This document shows positions 11,381-22,959 of a DNA stretch of 64,000 bases, one piece after another. The stretch's first letter is position 1. Each line of letters begins with the position of its first letter. Source of the DNA: an uncultured Muribaculaceae bacterium (GTDB lineage: Bacteria > Bacteroidota > Bacteroidia > Bacteroidales > Muribaculaceae); NCBI GenBank assembly GCA_947632485.1, contig CANRPJ010000003.1:99858-163857 (forward strand). Reading direction: 5' to 3'. A program made the translations under genes and the position numbers. Below the pieces are notes generated by a model, which did no database searches, was not told where the DNA came from, and saw only the letters and a list, made by a program, of their open reading frames with translations.

Positions 11381-11686
11381 TTACACCTTGATGCTCACGT
11401 CAACACCGCTGGGGAGCTCCAGCTTCATCAGGGCGTCGATGGTCTTCGTCGTAGAGCTATAGATATCGATCAGGCGCTGGAAACTGCTCAGCTGAAACTG
11501 CTCGCGGCTCTTTTTGTTGACGAAGGTCGAACGGTTCACCGTGAAGATGCGCTTGTGCGTCGGCAGGGGTATGGGGCCGCTCACCACAGCGCCGGTGCTT
11601 TTCACCGTCTTTACGATCTTCTCGGCCGACTTGTCGACGAGATTGTGATCGTAGCTTTTGAGTTTGATACGGATTTTCTGGCTCAT
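11381..11686 (-). CDS. rpsJ: 30S ribosomal protein S10
   Basis: [21 protein letters not shown]. Confidence 0.97.
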   Translation of the reverse strand: MSQKIRIKLKSYDHNLVDKSAEKIVKTVKSTGAVVSGPIPLPTHKRIFTVNRSTFVNKKSREQFQLSSFQRLIDIYSSTTKTIDALMKLELPSGVDVSIKV

Positions 11687-11708
11687 TATATGTGCTGTGT
11701 TATTTATC

Positions 11709-13832
<2,124 letters not shown>

Positions 13833-13844
13833 TTCAGCTTCGGA

Positions 13845-14321
13845 TTAGAATCTAAAGTGAGCGAATGCACGGTTGGCCTCAGCCATGCGGTGCATATCTT
13901 CCTTACGCTTGAAAGCGCCTCCCTGCTCGTTGTAGGCGTCGACGATCTCAGCGGCGAGCTTGTCGGCCATCGTCTTGCCTCCGCGCTTGCGGGCGAAGAT
14001 GATGAGGTTCTTCATCGACACTGATTCCTTGCGGTCAGCACGGATTTCGGTAGGCACCTGGAAGGTGGCGCCACCGATACGGCGCGACTTAACCTCTACG
14101 TGGGGAGTAACGTTTTCCAATGCCTTCTGCCAGATTTCGAGAGCGGTTTTCTCCTCGTTGGGCATTTTGGCCTTCACGGTTTCGAGTGCCGTATAGAATA
14201 TGGTATAGGCGGTGTTCTTCTTTCCGTCGAGCATCAGGTGGTTCACGAATTTCGTGACACGCTGGTCATGGAACACCGGATCCGGCAGGATCACCCTTTT
14301 CTTGGGCTTGGCTTTTCTCAT
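13845..14321 (-). CDS. rpsG: 30S ribosomal protein S7
   Basis: [27 protein letters not shown]. Confidence 0.97.
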   Translation of the reverse strand: MRKAKPKKRVILPDPVFHDQRVTKFVNHLMLDGKKNTAYTIFYTALETVKAKMPNEEKTALEIWQKALENVTPHVEVKSRRIGGATFQVPTEIRADRKESVSMKNLIIFARKRGGKTMADKLAAEIVDAYNEQGGAFKRKEDMHRMAEANRAFAHFRF

Positions 14322-14470
14322 TTCTGTTTGTTTTGTTTAAGTTTTCAGTTGGCTGCTCTTTCGCGATCTTCAACGGGGCTCTCTTGTCCCGTTTACTCAA
14401 CCTGGGTGGTCATCCAACAATCAAACGTAGGTTCGTGATTCTGTTTTCTCTGTCTCTTTTAGTGAGCGGC

Positions 14471-14854
14471 TTATTTCTTAGCAGCCTTCGGACGCTTGGC
14501 ACCATATTTGGAGCGACGCTGAGTGCGGCCCTGCACGCCTGCGGTATCAAGAGTGCCACGCACGATATGGAAGCGCACACCGGGAAGGTCTTTCACACGA
14601 CCTCCGCGCACCATCACGATGCTGTGCTCCTGAAGATTGTGGCCCTCACCCGGTATGTAGGAGTTGACCTCCTTGCCATTGGTAAGGCGCACACGAGCCA
14701 CCTTACGCATAGCCGAGTTAGGCTTCCTCGGGGTGGTGGTGTAAACCCTGACACACACGCCGCGACGCTGCGGGCACGAGTCGAGGGCAGGCGATTTGCT
14801 CTTTTCTTTCAGAACAACGCGTCCTTTTCTCACTAACTGCTGAATTGTTGGCAT
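14471..14854 (-). CDS. rpsL: 30S ribosomal protein S12 (start trimmed from ORF track to [12 protein letters not shown])
   Basis: [48 protein letters not shown]. Confidence 0.97.
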   Translation of the reverse strand: MPTIQQLVRKGRVVLKEKSKSPALDSCPQRRGVCVRVYTTTPRKPNSAMRKVARVRLTNGKEVNSYIPGEGHNLQEHSIVMVRGGRVKDLPGVRFHIVRGTLDTAGVQGRTQRRSKYGAKRPKAAKK

Positions 14855-15013
14855 TTCAGTTTCGTTTGTTTTGTCAGTATGTTTCTTGTTCAGTTTTCTC
14901 TCGTTTGCGCGCTCTGGAAAGCGAGGCTTTCCATACACGCCACTGCGCACCCCAAGCGCCTGACTGGCAGGCGATTGAATGCAGCAACGCCTCCGGATTG
15001 CTCCGAAAGCGTT

Positions 15014-15022
15014 GCAAAGTTA
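15014..15022 (-). promoter_or_regulatory. Bacteroidetes-type -7 element for the rpsL super-operon
   Basis: Minus strand TAACTTTGC (consensus TAnnTTTG), about 160 nt upstream of rpsL start. Confidence 0.6.
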
Positions 15023-15081
15023 CGAAATTTCGCCGGATTACGAAAATTTTCCGTCAAATAAATTTCTGTAAAAAGATGTTT

Positions 15082-17397
15082 TCAGTTCTTGACGGCTGAA
15101 TCATCGTAGACGGAGTTGTTGAGGCTCCTCTGGGTCTTGCGGAAGGAGCGGCCGAACTGCAGATTCCAGGTGAAACTTACATAAGATTCCCAGGCAGCGC
15201 CCTTCATCTGGAACACACTCCAGCCCGGGCGAAGCGGATTGTGATCCTTCGAAGGATAGTAGCAGCCCTTCTTTGTCATGAACACCGTGCCAGCAGCGAC
15301 TGAGAACTGCCCCCAATTGTAAGAGGCATGCAGGCCGCTTTGATTCTCGCCGGTATTTTCATCGTAGCCATATAGGCTTTTCTTAGGCACATAATAATAG
15401 CCTGAGAAATAGAATCCACCGAAATGCAATAGCCCACTCATGCCCCACACGAACTGATTGAGCCGGTTGCTATAGTCTCCATTGGATACGTAATAGCTTG
15501 AAAAATCGAGATATCCCTCTAAGTCAAGATGCCCGAACAGATTAGAATATTTTAATTTAACAATCGCCGAAGTAGCATCGTAATTCTTGAAATTAGCATA
15601 CGATTGCACATATCTTCCCCCTCCTGCCCAATAGAGATCCTGAATAATCGCATCCCACGTATGGTAATTCTGCACATAAGCATTGATATCTAACGCGCCC
15701 TTATGAGTCCAGAAAGATAAATAAGACCTTAAGGGGTGAGCCGCCTTCAAATCAGGATTACCGGTAGCCGTAATGAAGCTGTTCTGCTCAGTCTCCACCG
15801 TAGAGAGCATCGAAAGGGAAGGAAGCTGAGGAGAATAGTTGGCATAAATCTGAAACTGCATATCCGGCCTTACCCTCCAAGATACACTCAGATTCGTTCG
15901 CTCCTGCCAGTAGCTGCTGACCAGAGAATTCTCATCTAAATAGAGATATTGAGCACCTCCACCCCACTGCAGGAAAACCCTGCCTATGCTCGAAGAGACG
16001 TTGGCATAAAGATAGAGGTTATCGCGATCCATCGTGCTCTTCTGGGAGCCGAGATAGAGATTTCGCGAATGAGAGAAATAGTTGTTAATTCCTCCCGAAA
16101 GGTTTACTTTTCCTAACGGCTGAGTATAGAACACATCGCTGCGCACTCCATAGAAACTACCGTCGACTTTGGAAGGATAATTAATCGGCTCATTGTCCAT
16201 ACCATCACGCCATTGCCTGAAACTTCTGGAATAGTCTGAAGATGAATAAGATGTCACCACGTTAGCTTCCAGCGAATTGCCCCGCGACCACTCCTTGCGG
16301 GTGAAGAGATTGAGGCTCGGTTCAAGTCTTCGGCTGCGGGTATCCTGACGCTGAAAGAAGGGCTTTTCACCGTTGACCGACAACCACCCTGAAGGGGTGC
16401 GGTGGTCGGTAAAAAAATGAGCACTCAATGTAGATACGAATACGAATCCAGCATTATCATTATAAGTGTAACCGGCGCTCACATTATTGGTTATATAACG
16501 CATCATGGAGGGCGTTCCCTTCAGGCTCTCCGTGCGCTTCCAACTCCCATCGGGACTACGGTATTCAGTAAAGGAATTGGTCAGATTGTCGCGGTAATCG
16601 CGCCAGTCATTATTGTAACTAACCACGAACTGAGAGCGCTTGTAATTGTAGGTTCCGTTCAGATTCGTATTAAGAAATCCCGTCTTATAAGGGCTTGACC
16701 TAAAGAAAGTATATAGCGTGCCGCCATCAAGCCTCTCTTTCAAGACTATGTTGATAATGCCACCTGTGGAATCATCATAACGCGATGAAGGAGTGTTCAC
16801 ATATTCAATGGATGCGATTTTTTCAGGCGGAAGCCCTTGCACGAAATTCAGATCGCGGGGCACGCCATTTACCTTGAAAACGACACCCTTTCCCATACTG
16901 CTGATTGTACGCAACTGAGGATTGACCGACAATCCGGGCAGATTTTCAAAATTCAGAAGATCCAGCACTGATTGAGAAGCCCTCACATTCTTTTCCTCAG
17001 GGTGAATAATCATTTTATCAGCCTTGTAGTATTTACGTTCAGCGAGAACCACTACCTCGCCTAATTCATTGGTCAATGGTTGGAGTCGCGTCTGGCCGTC
17101 GCCGGGAGCAGGAAAGATACATTCAATTACTGAAATCTCAAAACCATCTGCCTCAAGCCTAAGCAAATATTTTCCTTGAGGAGCATTAAGCACCATTATA
17201 CCGTCATCGCCAGTTGAGGCTATATCCACAAGCGTGGAATCCGGCATTTCAAGTCTACCGTATACTCCCCCAATAGGCATCTGGTCTATCGCATTCACCA
17301 CCTGCAGCCTCCACTCGAATGCGCCTGCATTCAGGCAGCCTACAGCGCAGATAATCACGAAGAGGGCACTTTTAAGCTTATTTGTCGATTTAGCCAT
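15082..17397 (-). CDS. outer-membrane beta-barrel protein, TonB-receptor-like with N-terminal carboxypeptidase-regulatory-like domain
   Basis: 771 aa, signal peptide, plug-like region (NVRASQSVLDLLNFENLPGLSVNPQLRTIS), long beta-barrel. Confidence 0.8.
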   Translation of the reverse strand: MAKSTNKLKSALFVIICAVGCLNAGAFEWRLQVVNAIDQMPIGGVYGRLEMPDSTLVDIASTGDDGIMVLNAPQGKYLLRLEADGFEISVIECIFPAPGDGQTRLQPLTNELGEVVVLAERKYYKADKMIIHPEEKNVRASQSVLDLLNFENLPGLSVNPQLRTISSMGKGVVFKVNGVPRDLNFVQGLPPEKIASIEYVNTPSSRYDDSTGGIINIVLKERLDGGTLYTFFRSSPYKTGFLNTNLNGTYNYKRSQFVVSYNNDWRDYRDNLTNSFTEYRSPDGSWKRTESLKGTPSMMRYITNNVSAGYTYNDNAGFVFVSTLSAHFFTDHRTPSGWLSVNGEKPFFQRQDTRSRRLEPSLNLFTRKEWSRGNSLEANVVTSYSSSDYSRSFRQWRDGMDNEPINYPSKVDGSFYGVRSDVFYTQPLGKVNLSGGINNYFSHSRNLYLGSQKSTMDRDNLYLYANVSSSIGRVFLQWGGGAQYLYLDENSLVSSYWQERTNLSVSWRVRPDMQFQIYANYSPQLPSLSMLSTVETEQNSFITATGNPDLKAAHPLRSYLSFWTHKGALDINAYVQNYHTWDAIIQDLYWAGGGRYVQSYANFKNYDATSAIVKLKYSNLFGHLDLEGYLDFSSYYVSNGDYSNRLNQFVWGMSGLLHFGGFYFSGYYYVPKKSLYGYDENTGENQSGLHASYNWGQFSVAAGTVFMTKKGCYYPSKDHNPLRPGWSVFQMKGAAWESYVSFTWNLQFGRSFRKTQRSLNNSVYDDSAVKN

Positions 17398-17424
17398 AAT
17401 AGAGAATCTCTTTTAGGGTTCTAC

Positions 17425-17655
17425 TATAATGACGGCAAAAATACTGATTTGTGACAACCTACCCCCCCCACTTTTGCAAAAAAAACTTAAAATTTCGATG
17501 CGTCCTCTTTTTGGGGACGCTTTTTTGCGCTTTCTGTCCTAAAAATTAGGACACCTCGTTTCAGTCACCCTCTCCGAGGGTTCATGGTGGAGGGAGGGAT
17601 TCCTCTTCCCCCGGGTTCGCACCCGGGGCTAACGTCAGTCACCCGCGCTGCGGGT
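17425..17655. repeat. duplicated intergenic block, copy 1 (-7 box, poly-C tract, two hairpins, REP start)
   Basis: Near-identical to 20502-20730: tataatgacggcaaaaatactgatttgtgacaacctaccccc... gtcctctttttgggga... tgtcctaaaaattaggaca... tttcagtcaccctctccgagggttcatggtgg. Confidence 0.85.
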
Positions 17656-17869
17656 GAAATCACCTTCAGCTCCGATTCCGATTACGCTGCGGGTGATACC
17701 CGACCTTCCGTTCCGATTCCGCCTACGGAGAGGGTGTAGACTACTACAATCCAGCTGTAGAACTCATGCCTGAGATCAGCACCCGCGGAGAGGGTGCTTG
17801 AAGGTAACCCCGGGTGCGAACCCGGGAATCGACACCCACCCCTATCTCAGAACCCGCAGCGCGGGTGAT
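17561..17869. repeat. REP-like palindromic repeat cluster A
   Basis: cccccgggttcgcacccgggg, tcacccgcgctgcgggtga, cacccgcggagagggtg, accccgggtgcgaacccggg, acccgcagcgcgggtga; abuts the Y1 transposase stop codon. Confidence 0.8.
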
Positions 17870-18313
17870 TCATAGCCAATCGTTTATGTGATAAGAAAGG
17901 TCATACTTTGATGCCATCTTCTCCATCTCCTCTTCTAAACTTATGCCGCTATGATGATTCTCCTGATTATTGATGTAGTCTTCACATTGCTTTTTATGAC
18001 CCGGACTTATGCTACCGGCATAATATCCGTCAGCCCAACCTTCAAAATAATTTAGGAATCGTTCTCTTTTTAATAAGGCCACTGATGACGTTTTCATTTC
18101 TCTAACCAACGAGGCCAATGCAACTGATGGATGCAAGTCCAGTAGAATATGGATATGATCTTTATAACCTCCAATAGCACAGACATGACTCATATTATTC
18201 TCTATCACTCCTGACAAATAAGCATATAATCGATCTCTGCCTTCCGGCAGAATAGTGCCTCTACGGTATTTCGTAGCAAATACTAAATGAATATAGATGG
18301 CAGTTTTACTCAT
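17870..18313 (-). CDS. REP-associated Y1 tyrosine transposase (RAYT, IS200/IS605 TnpA-like)
   Basis: MSKTAIYIHLVFATKYRRG; HUH motif HIHILLDLHPS; catalytic-Tyr region EDYINNQENHH; start trimmed from ORF track. Confidence 0.9.
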   Translation of the reverse strand: MSKTAIYIHLVFATKYRRGTILPEGRDRLYAYLSGVIENNMSHVCAIGGYKDHIHILLDLHPSVALASLVREMKTSSVALLKRERFLNYFEGWADGYYAGSISPGHKKQCEDYINNQENHHSGISLEEEMEKMASKYDLSYHINDWL

Positions 18314-18334
18314 ATCTGTATTAATTAAGCTTTT

Positions 18335-18475
18335 TTCAGTCACCCTCTCCGAGGGTTCAGGGTGGTGGAGGGATTCCTCTCCCCCGGGTTCGCACCCGGG
18401 GTTAACGTCAGTCACCCGCGCTGCGGGTGATACCCGACCATCAGCTCCGATTCCGCCTGCGGAGCGGGTGAACTC
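18335..18475. repeat. REP-like palindromic repeat cluster B
   Basis: ttcagtcaccctctccgagggttcagggtggtgg...cccccgggttcgcacccggggttaacgtcagtcacccgcgctgcgggtgat; same units as clusters A and C. Confidence 0.8.
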
Positions 18476-18554
18476 CTATAATCCTTATGTGGAACCTATC
18501 CTGTTTCTGAATTGAGAAAGAAGGTGTCTAATATGAAGAATATCAGCTGTTTCT

Positions 18555-20480
18555 TCACTTCCCCTGAGGAGGAGCCCAGAAGCGTTCGGGATCGGAAGTG
18601 TAGATAAACCACTCCTCCCCCAAGCGGAAGCCTTCAGGCACGAGAGCCACGTAGCTACCGTTGCCCTGGGCCTCACGACCCTCTGGCTGACTGCAGTTTA
18701 CAACGCGTGCGGTGATGCAGTAGAGGTTCTTGGCCATATAGTTCTTCAGGTAGCCGTCGACCTCGGTCTTCTTCCTATGGTTCCAGTTGGCGTCTTCATT
18801 GAGCACCAGTGGAAGGTCGGCAATCAACCTCTCGCGCACCTCGCCGGGGTGGAGGGGCACGCCGTTTTCATCGGTCACGAATGAGGCGTGAGTCGGGTCG
18901 AGCCATACCCATTTGCTGAAATCCGAGCTCCATGCGGCTACAATCACGTGGCAGTCGCTGTCCCACATATAAGCCTCCGGCTCGCAGGTGAGATAGCGGG
19001 CGGGAATTCCTTCTGCCAGAAGAGCTTCGGTGAGCATTATGGCCAGAATCCGGCAGTTCACTCCGCGGTCTTCTTTCTGGCAGAGGTCGTAAATGTCACG
19101 TATATTATAAGCACAGGAGGGATTTAGGGAGCTACCATCGTGAGGAATGAGGTCGTGGATCCAATAATTGAGCCTCTTCATGCGCTCGAAATCGGAGCCT
19201 TCGCCGGCGATGCTGTCGAGGTTGAAACGCTCCCTCGAAAGAGCGAGCAGAGAATCGGAAGCGGGAGCGTAGCGGAAAACGGGAAGTGGCTCGCTCTGAG
19301 CTTTGTAAGGGGCTGATTTCTTAAGCACTTCCAGTTTCGGAGTGCCTTTGAAGAAATCATTATTGAGATAAGGGCGCGCCGCCTCGGCCACTGGCGCAGT
19401 ATCCACCCCGAGCGCAGCCACTTTTGAGGCGAGATCCTTATACTGCGCTAAAGCTACCTTTACCAGAAACTTCTGATCATTCTCGCCGGAAAGCCATCTC
19501 TTATAGGAATCAAAGATAGCTTCCGCTTCTGCCTTAACTTGTGGATTCTCTTCGTCAGCCTGAGGCACTTTTGCTTCCGGATTCGATATCATCGCGCCGT
19601 GACGAAGGGCATACCCTCTGAAATCCGGACTGCCGGTGGGCGCCTCAAGGCCAAAATCTGACACAAGCCCCTGGAATTCAACAGCCTCAAGCTTCGGACA
19701 ATTATTAAACATACCGGGTCCACCCATCGAGGCTACCGGCCCACGGAATTCTACTCTACGAAGTTCAGGGCAATCTCTGAACTGGTAGCCATCGATATGA
19801 CCTATCGAGCCAGTGAAAATCACTTCTTCAAGAGCAGGGAAGGAGTTAAAGCTACCAGACGGCACATAATCAGCAGTGCCGATAAAGATACTTTTCAACC
19901 GAGGGCACCCCTGGCCATCAGTCATGGCAAATTCTGGCAGACGCAGGCGCTCGAGCGATTCGCTCATACCGATAGCCATATTATGGACGTAAACACCTTC
20001 GGGAATCTCGATCTCACGAAGTCCGGTGCCCCATAGCGACCACATATTCACGGAATCAAGGCGCTCGGGAAGCATAAGACTATCGAGGGTGCACGCATAC
20101 AAGAATCCTATCGGAAGCGCATGGCGGCTGCGGATAGTCATAGTGGCATGGTTGGCAAGCGGCCTCGCAGAGGGATCCGGCGCAAACTCCGCTTTCCTCA
20201 GATCAAGCACTTTCACTACCGAAGGGTGCGGGACGAACACAGAATCACCACCGCACACGCTCCTCAACCACCTGACATCATCATTGTTGAGCGCTCCGGA
20301 AATCCGCAACACTCCCGCCGGGGAGTCGGTGCCGACCGTCTGGCGGAGCGTGCCAGGACGAGAGAGGGTTACGTCGTAGACTTTCAAATCATCGCCGGCA
20401 TAAGCCGCCAGGCATGAGACGGCGCACATAAGGTCGAAAAAGACCTTAATCGTTCTGGCAGAAAGAGCTGTCATTTTCAT
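18555..20480 (-). CDS. secreted LRR-like (BspA-type) protein with C-terminal transglutaminase-like domain
   Basis: Signal peptide; LRR_5-like repeats; triad Cys (RGVNCRILAIMLTEALL), His (DCHVIVAAW), Asp (WLDPTHA). Confidence 0.7.
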   Translation of the reverse strand: MKMTALSARTIKVFFDLMCAVSCLAAYAGDDLKVYDVTLSRPGTLRQTVGTDSPAGVLRISGALNNDDVRWLRSVCGGDSVFVPHPSVVKVLDLRKAEFAPDPSARPLANHATMTIRSRHALPIGFLYACTLDSLMLPERLDSVNMWSLWGTGLREIEIPEGVYVHNMAIGMSESLERLRLPEFAMTDGQGCPRLKSIFIGTADYVPSGSFNSFPALEEVIFTGSIGHIDGYQFRDCPELRRVEFRGPVASMGGPGMFNNCPKLEAVEFQGLVSDFGLEAPTGSPDFRGYALRHGAMISNPEAKVPQADEENPQVKAEAEAIFDSYKRWLSGENDQKFLVKVALAQYKDLASKVAALGVDTAPVAEAARPYLNNDFFKGTPKLEVLKKSAPYKAQSEPLPVFRYAPASDSLLALSRERFNLDSIAGEGSDFERMKRLNYWIHDLIPHDGSSLNPSCAYNIRDIYDLCQKEDRGVNCRILAIMLTEALLAEGIPARYLTCEPEAYMWDSDCHVIVAAWSSDFSKWVWLDPTHASFVTDENGVPLHPGEVRERLIADLPLVLNEDANWNHRKKTEVDGYLKNYMAKNLYCITARVVNCSQPEGREAQGNGSYVALVPEGFRLGEEWFIYTSDPERFWAPPQGK

Positions 20481-20501
20481 GATAGTTTTAAGTTCTTCTG
20501 T

Positions 20502-20730
20502 TATAATGACGGCAAAAATACTGATTTGTGACAACCTACCCCCCTCACTTTTGCAAAAAACTAAAAAAATTTGATATGTCCTCTTTTTGGGGACACTTTT
20601 CGCACTTTCTGTCCTAAAAAATAGGACACCCCGTTTCAGTCACCCTCTCCGAGGGTTCATGGTGGTGGAGCGCTTCCTCTACCCCCGGGTTCACACCCGG
20701 GGTTAACATCAGTCACCCGCGCTGCGGGTG
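20502..20730. repeat. duplicated intergenic block, copy 2
   Basis: See 17425-17655. Confidence 0.85.
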
Positions 20731-20848
20731 ATATCGCCTCAGCTCAGATTCCGCCCGCGGAGCGGGTGATATAGCCTTCTGCTCAGATTTCGGCAGCGCT
20801 GCGGGTGATTCCCGACCTTCTGATTCAGCCCGCGCTACGGGAGAGGGG
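20633..20848. repeat. REP-like palindromic repeat cluster C
   Basis: Same palindromic units as A and B. Confidence 0.8.
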
Positions 20849-20851
20849 AGA

Positions 20852-22042
20852 TTATTTGTATTGGGAGGCGGCGTCGAAGATGTCCTGGAAGATGGCGTAG
20901 TCTTCTTTGGTGAGCTTCATGCCGCGACGCTCCATCACGCGGTCGGCTATGACGAAGAATTTATCGAGCGATACGTCGGTGAATCCCGCCGAGGGAGATC
21001 CCTCGCTAAAGGAGGGAATAAAGGTACGCGGGAAGCCGGAACCGTGGATATTCACGCCGACACCTACTACGCTGGCGGTGTTGAACATGGAATTGATGCC
21101 CACTTTCGAGTGGTCGCCCATTATGAGGCCGCAAAACTGCAGATCGGTGCGCATGAAGGTATGGCGCGGGTAATTCCATACGCGGATCTTGGCATAGTCG
21201 TTTTTCAGATTGGAGGCGTTGGCGCCGGCGCCGATGTTGCACCACTCTCCTATCACCGCATTGCCGAGGAAGCCGTCGTGCGCTTTATTGGAGTAGCCGA
21301 AAAGCACCGCGTTATTGAGCTCTCCGCCCACTTTGCAAACAGGGCCAATGGTTGTGCCTCCATAAATCTTCGCCCCCATATTGATCTTTGACCCCTCGCA
21401 GAGGGCGATCGGGCCTCGCAGACATGAGCCCTCCATCACCTCAGCTCCCTTACCGATATATATAGGACCGGCTTCTACGTTGAGAATAGCACCTTCTACC
21501 CTCGCCCCCTCTTCTATAAAGAGATTCGGCGAGCCTTCGCGGGAATTTGTAGGCCCGATCAAGGTATTGCTCAGAGAGAGTGGCTGCGAGCGGCGCCCGG
21601 CGGTGAGAGCCTCGAAATCGTCGGCTATGGCGCGGGAGTTGTTTAGAAAGATATCGAACACGAAACGCAGCATCACCGGCTTGACCGGACAGGAGATGCG
21701 ACGGAAGGCTTTGGCGTCGCGCGTGGCGCGGGTGCCCCGGAAGGCTATCCATTCATCGTCGGAATATAGGGCCTCGCCCACTTCAAGGCGCTTTATAGCC
21801 TCAACTACAGCCGGTTCTGGATATACGGCGGAGCGTACAAAAATATTGTCGCGACCCAGTTTGCTTTTATATTTGCGGCGCAGGAAGTCGGCCGTTAGAT
21901 AGGTATATGAGCCCGGGAGCATTCTCTCCCATTTCTCCCTGAGGGTAGTGATTCCGAGCCGGAACTCGCCGATGGGTCTGGTGTAAGACAGCGGAAGCAT
22001 GTCGGCATGAGACTCGGCAGTATCATAAAGCACAATGGTAGC
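20852..22042 (-). CDS. GlmU-like putative sugar nucleotidyltransferase with left-handed beta-helix
   Basis: Hexapeptide-type repeats (IGKGAEVMEGSCLRGPIALCEGSKINMGAKIYGGTTIGPVCKVGGE); start at MATIVLYDTAES. Confidence 0.75.
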   Translation of the reverse strand, partial: ATIVLYDTAESHADMLPLSYTRPIGEFRLGITTLREKWERMLPGSYTYLTADFLRRKYKSKLGRDNIFVRSAVYPEPAVVEAIKRLEVGEALYSDDEWIAFRGTRATRDAKAFRRISCPVKPVMLRFVFDIFLNNSRAIADDFEALTAGRRSQPLSLSNTLIGPTNSREGSPNLFIEEGARVEGAILNVEAGPIYIGKGAEVMEGSCLRGPIALCEGSKINMGAKIYGGTTIGPVCKVGGELNNAVLFGYSNKAHDGFLGNAVIGEWCNIGAGANASNLKNDYAKIRVWNYPRHTFMRTDLQFCGLIMGDHSKVGINSMFNTASVVGVGVNIHGSGFPRTFIPSFSEGSPSAGFTDVSLDKFFVIADRVMERRGMKLTKEDYAIFQDIFDAASQYK

Positions 22043-22436
22043 CATATCGCAAAACAATTTTGCGGCAAAGTTATCAAATCCTTCGGTTATAGCGATACCA
22101 GCTGCCTTAAAACATACCGGAGCGCCATCTCACGAAGGCACTCCGATAGGTGATGGTTCAGATCAGACACCGGATTTTCACAAATACGATGCTTCCTACT
22201 TGACCACTAACTTACAAATTCTATTCTCTTAGTCACTATTACTTGAACTCTTGTCTCATCAGTTATGCAGTTATGCTTACGCCATCTCGAACCGCACGGC
22301 CCAAATCTGACGCATTGCAAAGTTAAATCTTATTTTTGTAAAATTTGCTCATGGGGGGGGGTAAAAAAAGTTAAATATTTAGCCCTGTCGTTAATTTATT
22401 TAACATTTACCGCTCTTTCCTCCTATTTTCAACAAT

Positions 22437-22817
22437 TTACGATTTGGAGGGAAGGAACACGAAGACCACCGCCGCCACAAGGCAGAGGAATGCCGCCAGA
22501 TGATTCCACTGGAAGCGCTGCCCCTGAAAGAGGAACAGGGCCACAACGGAAAAAACCGTAAGACTCAGAACCTCCTGAATCACTTTCAGCTGAAAGAGCG
22601 TGAAAGGACCGCCGTTGTCGACAAATCCGATGCGATTGGCCGGAATCATCAGGAAATATTCGAACAGAGCCACGCCCCAGGAGGCGAGGATCACGGCATA
22701 GAGAGGCCAATTCTGAATCAGACCCATCTGCTGGAGGCGGAGATTGCCGTACCAGGCAAGGGTCATGAAGAAGTTGGATACTATCAGGAGTAAAACTGTA
22801 AGTAGAGCCGGACTCAT
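22437..22817 (-). CDS. DUF486 / DMT-family small membrane protein
   Basis: 126 aa, 4 TM, WPLYAVILASWGVALFEYFLMIPANRIG. Confidence 0.85.
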   Translation of the reverse strand: MSPALLTVLLLIVSNFFMTLAWYGNLRLQQMGLIQNWPLYAVILASWGVALFEYFLMIPANRIGFVDNGGPFTLFQLKVIQEVLSLTVFSVVALFLFQGQRFQWNHLAAFLCLVAAVVFVFLPSKS

Positions 22818-22959
22818 AAGCAGCGGTTTGATTTTCCGGGTGCAAAGTTAACTCTTTTCTCGGGGCTGAAGCGCGCAAGGCTTGCCCATTAGCCAAAAAA
22901 TCGCTAACTTTACAGCATAAAAGAAAAAGGAATCCCCAATCAGAACCTTTACGGAAACC

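Noticed and set aside
17561-17869. CRISPR array
   Set aside because: Repeats are palindromic and irregularly spaced, with no uniform spacers and no cas genes; fits REP units better.
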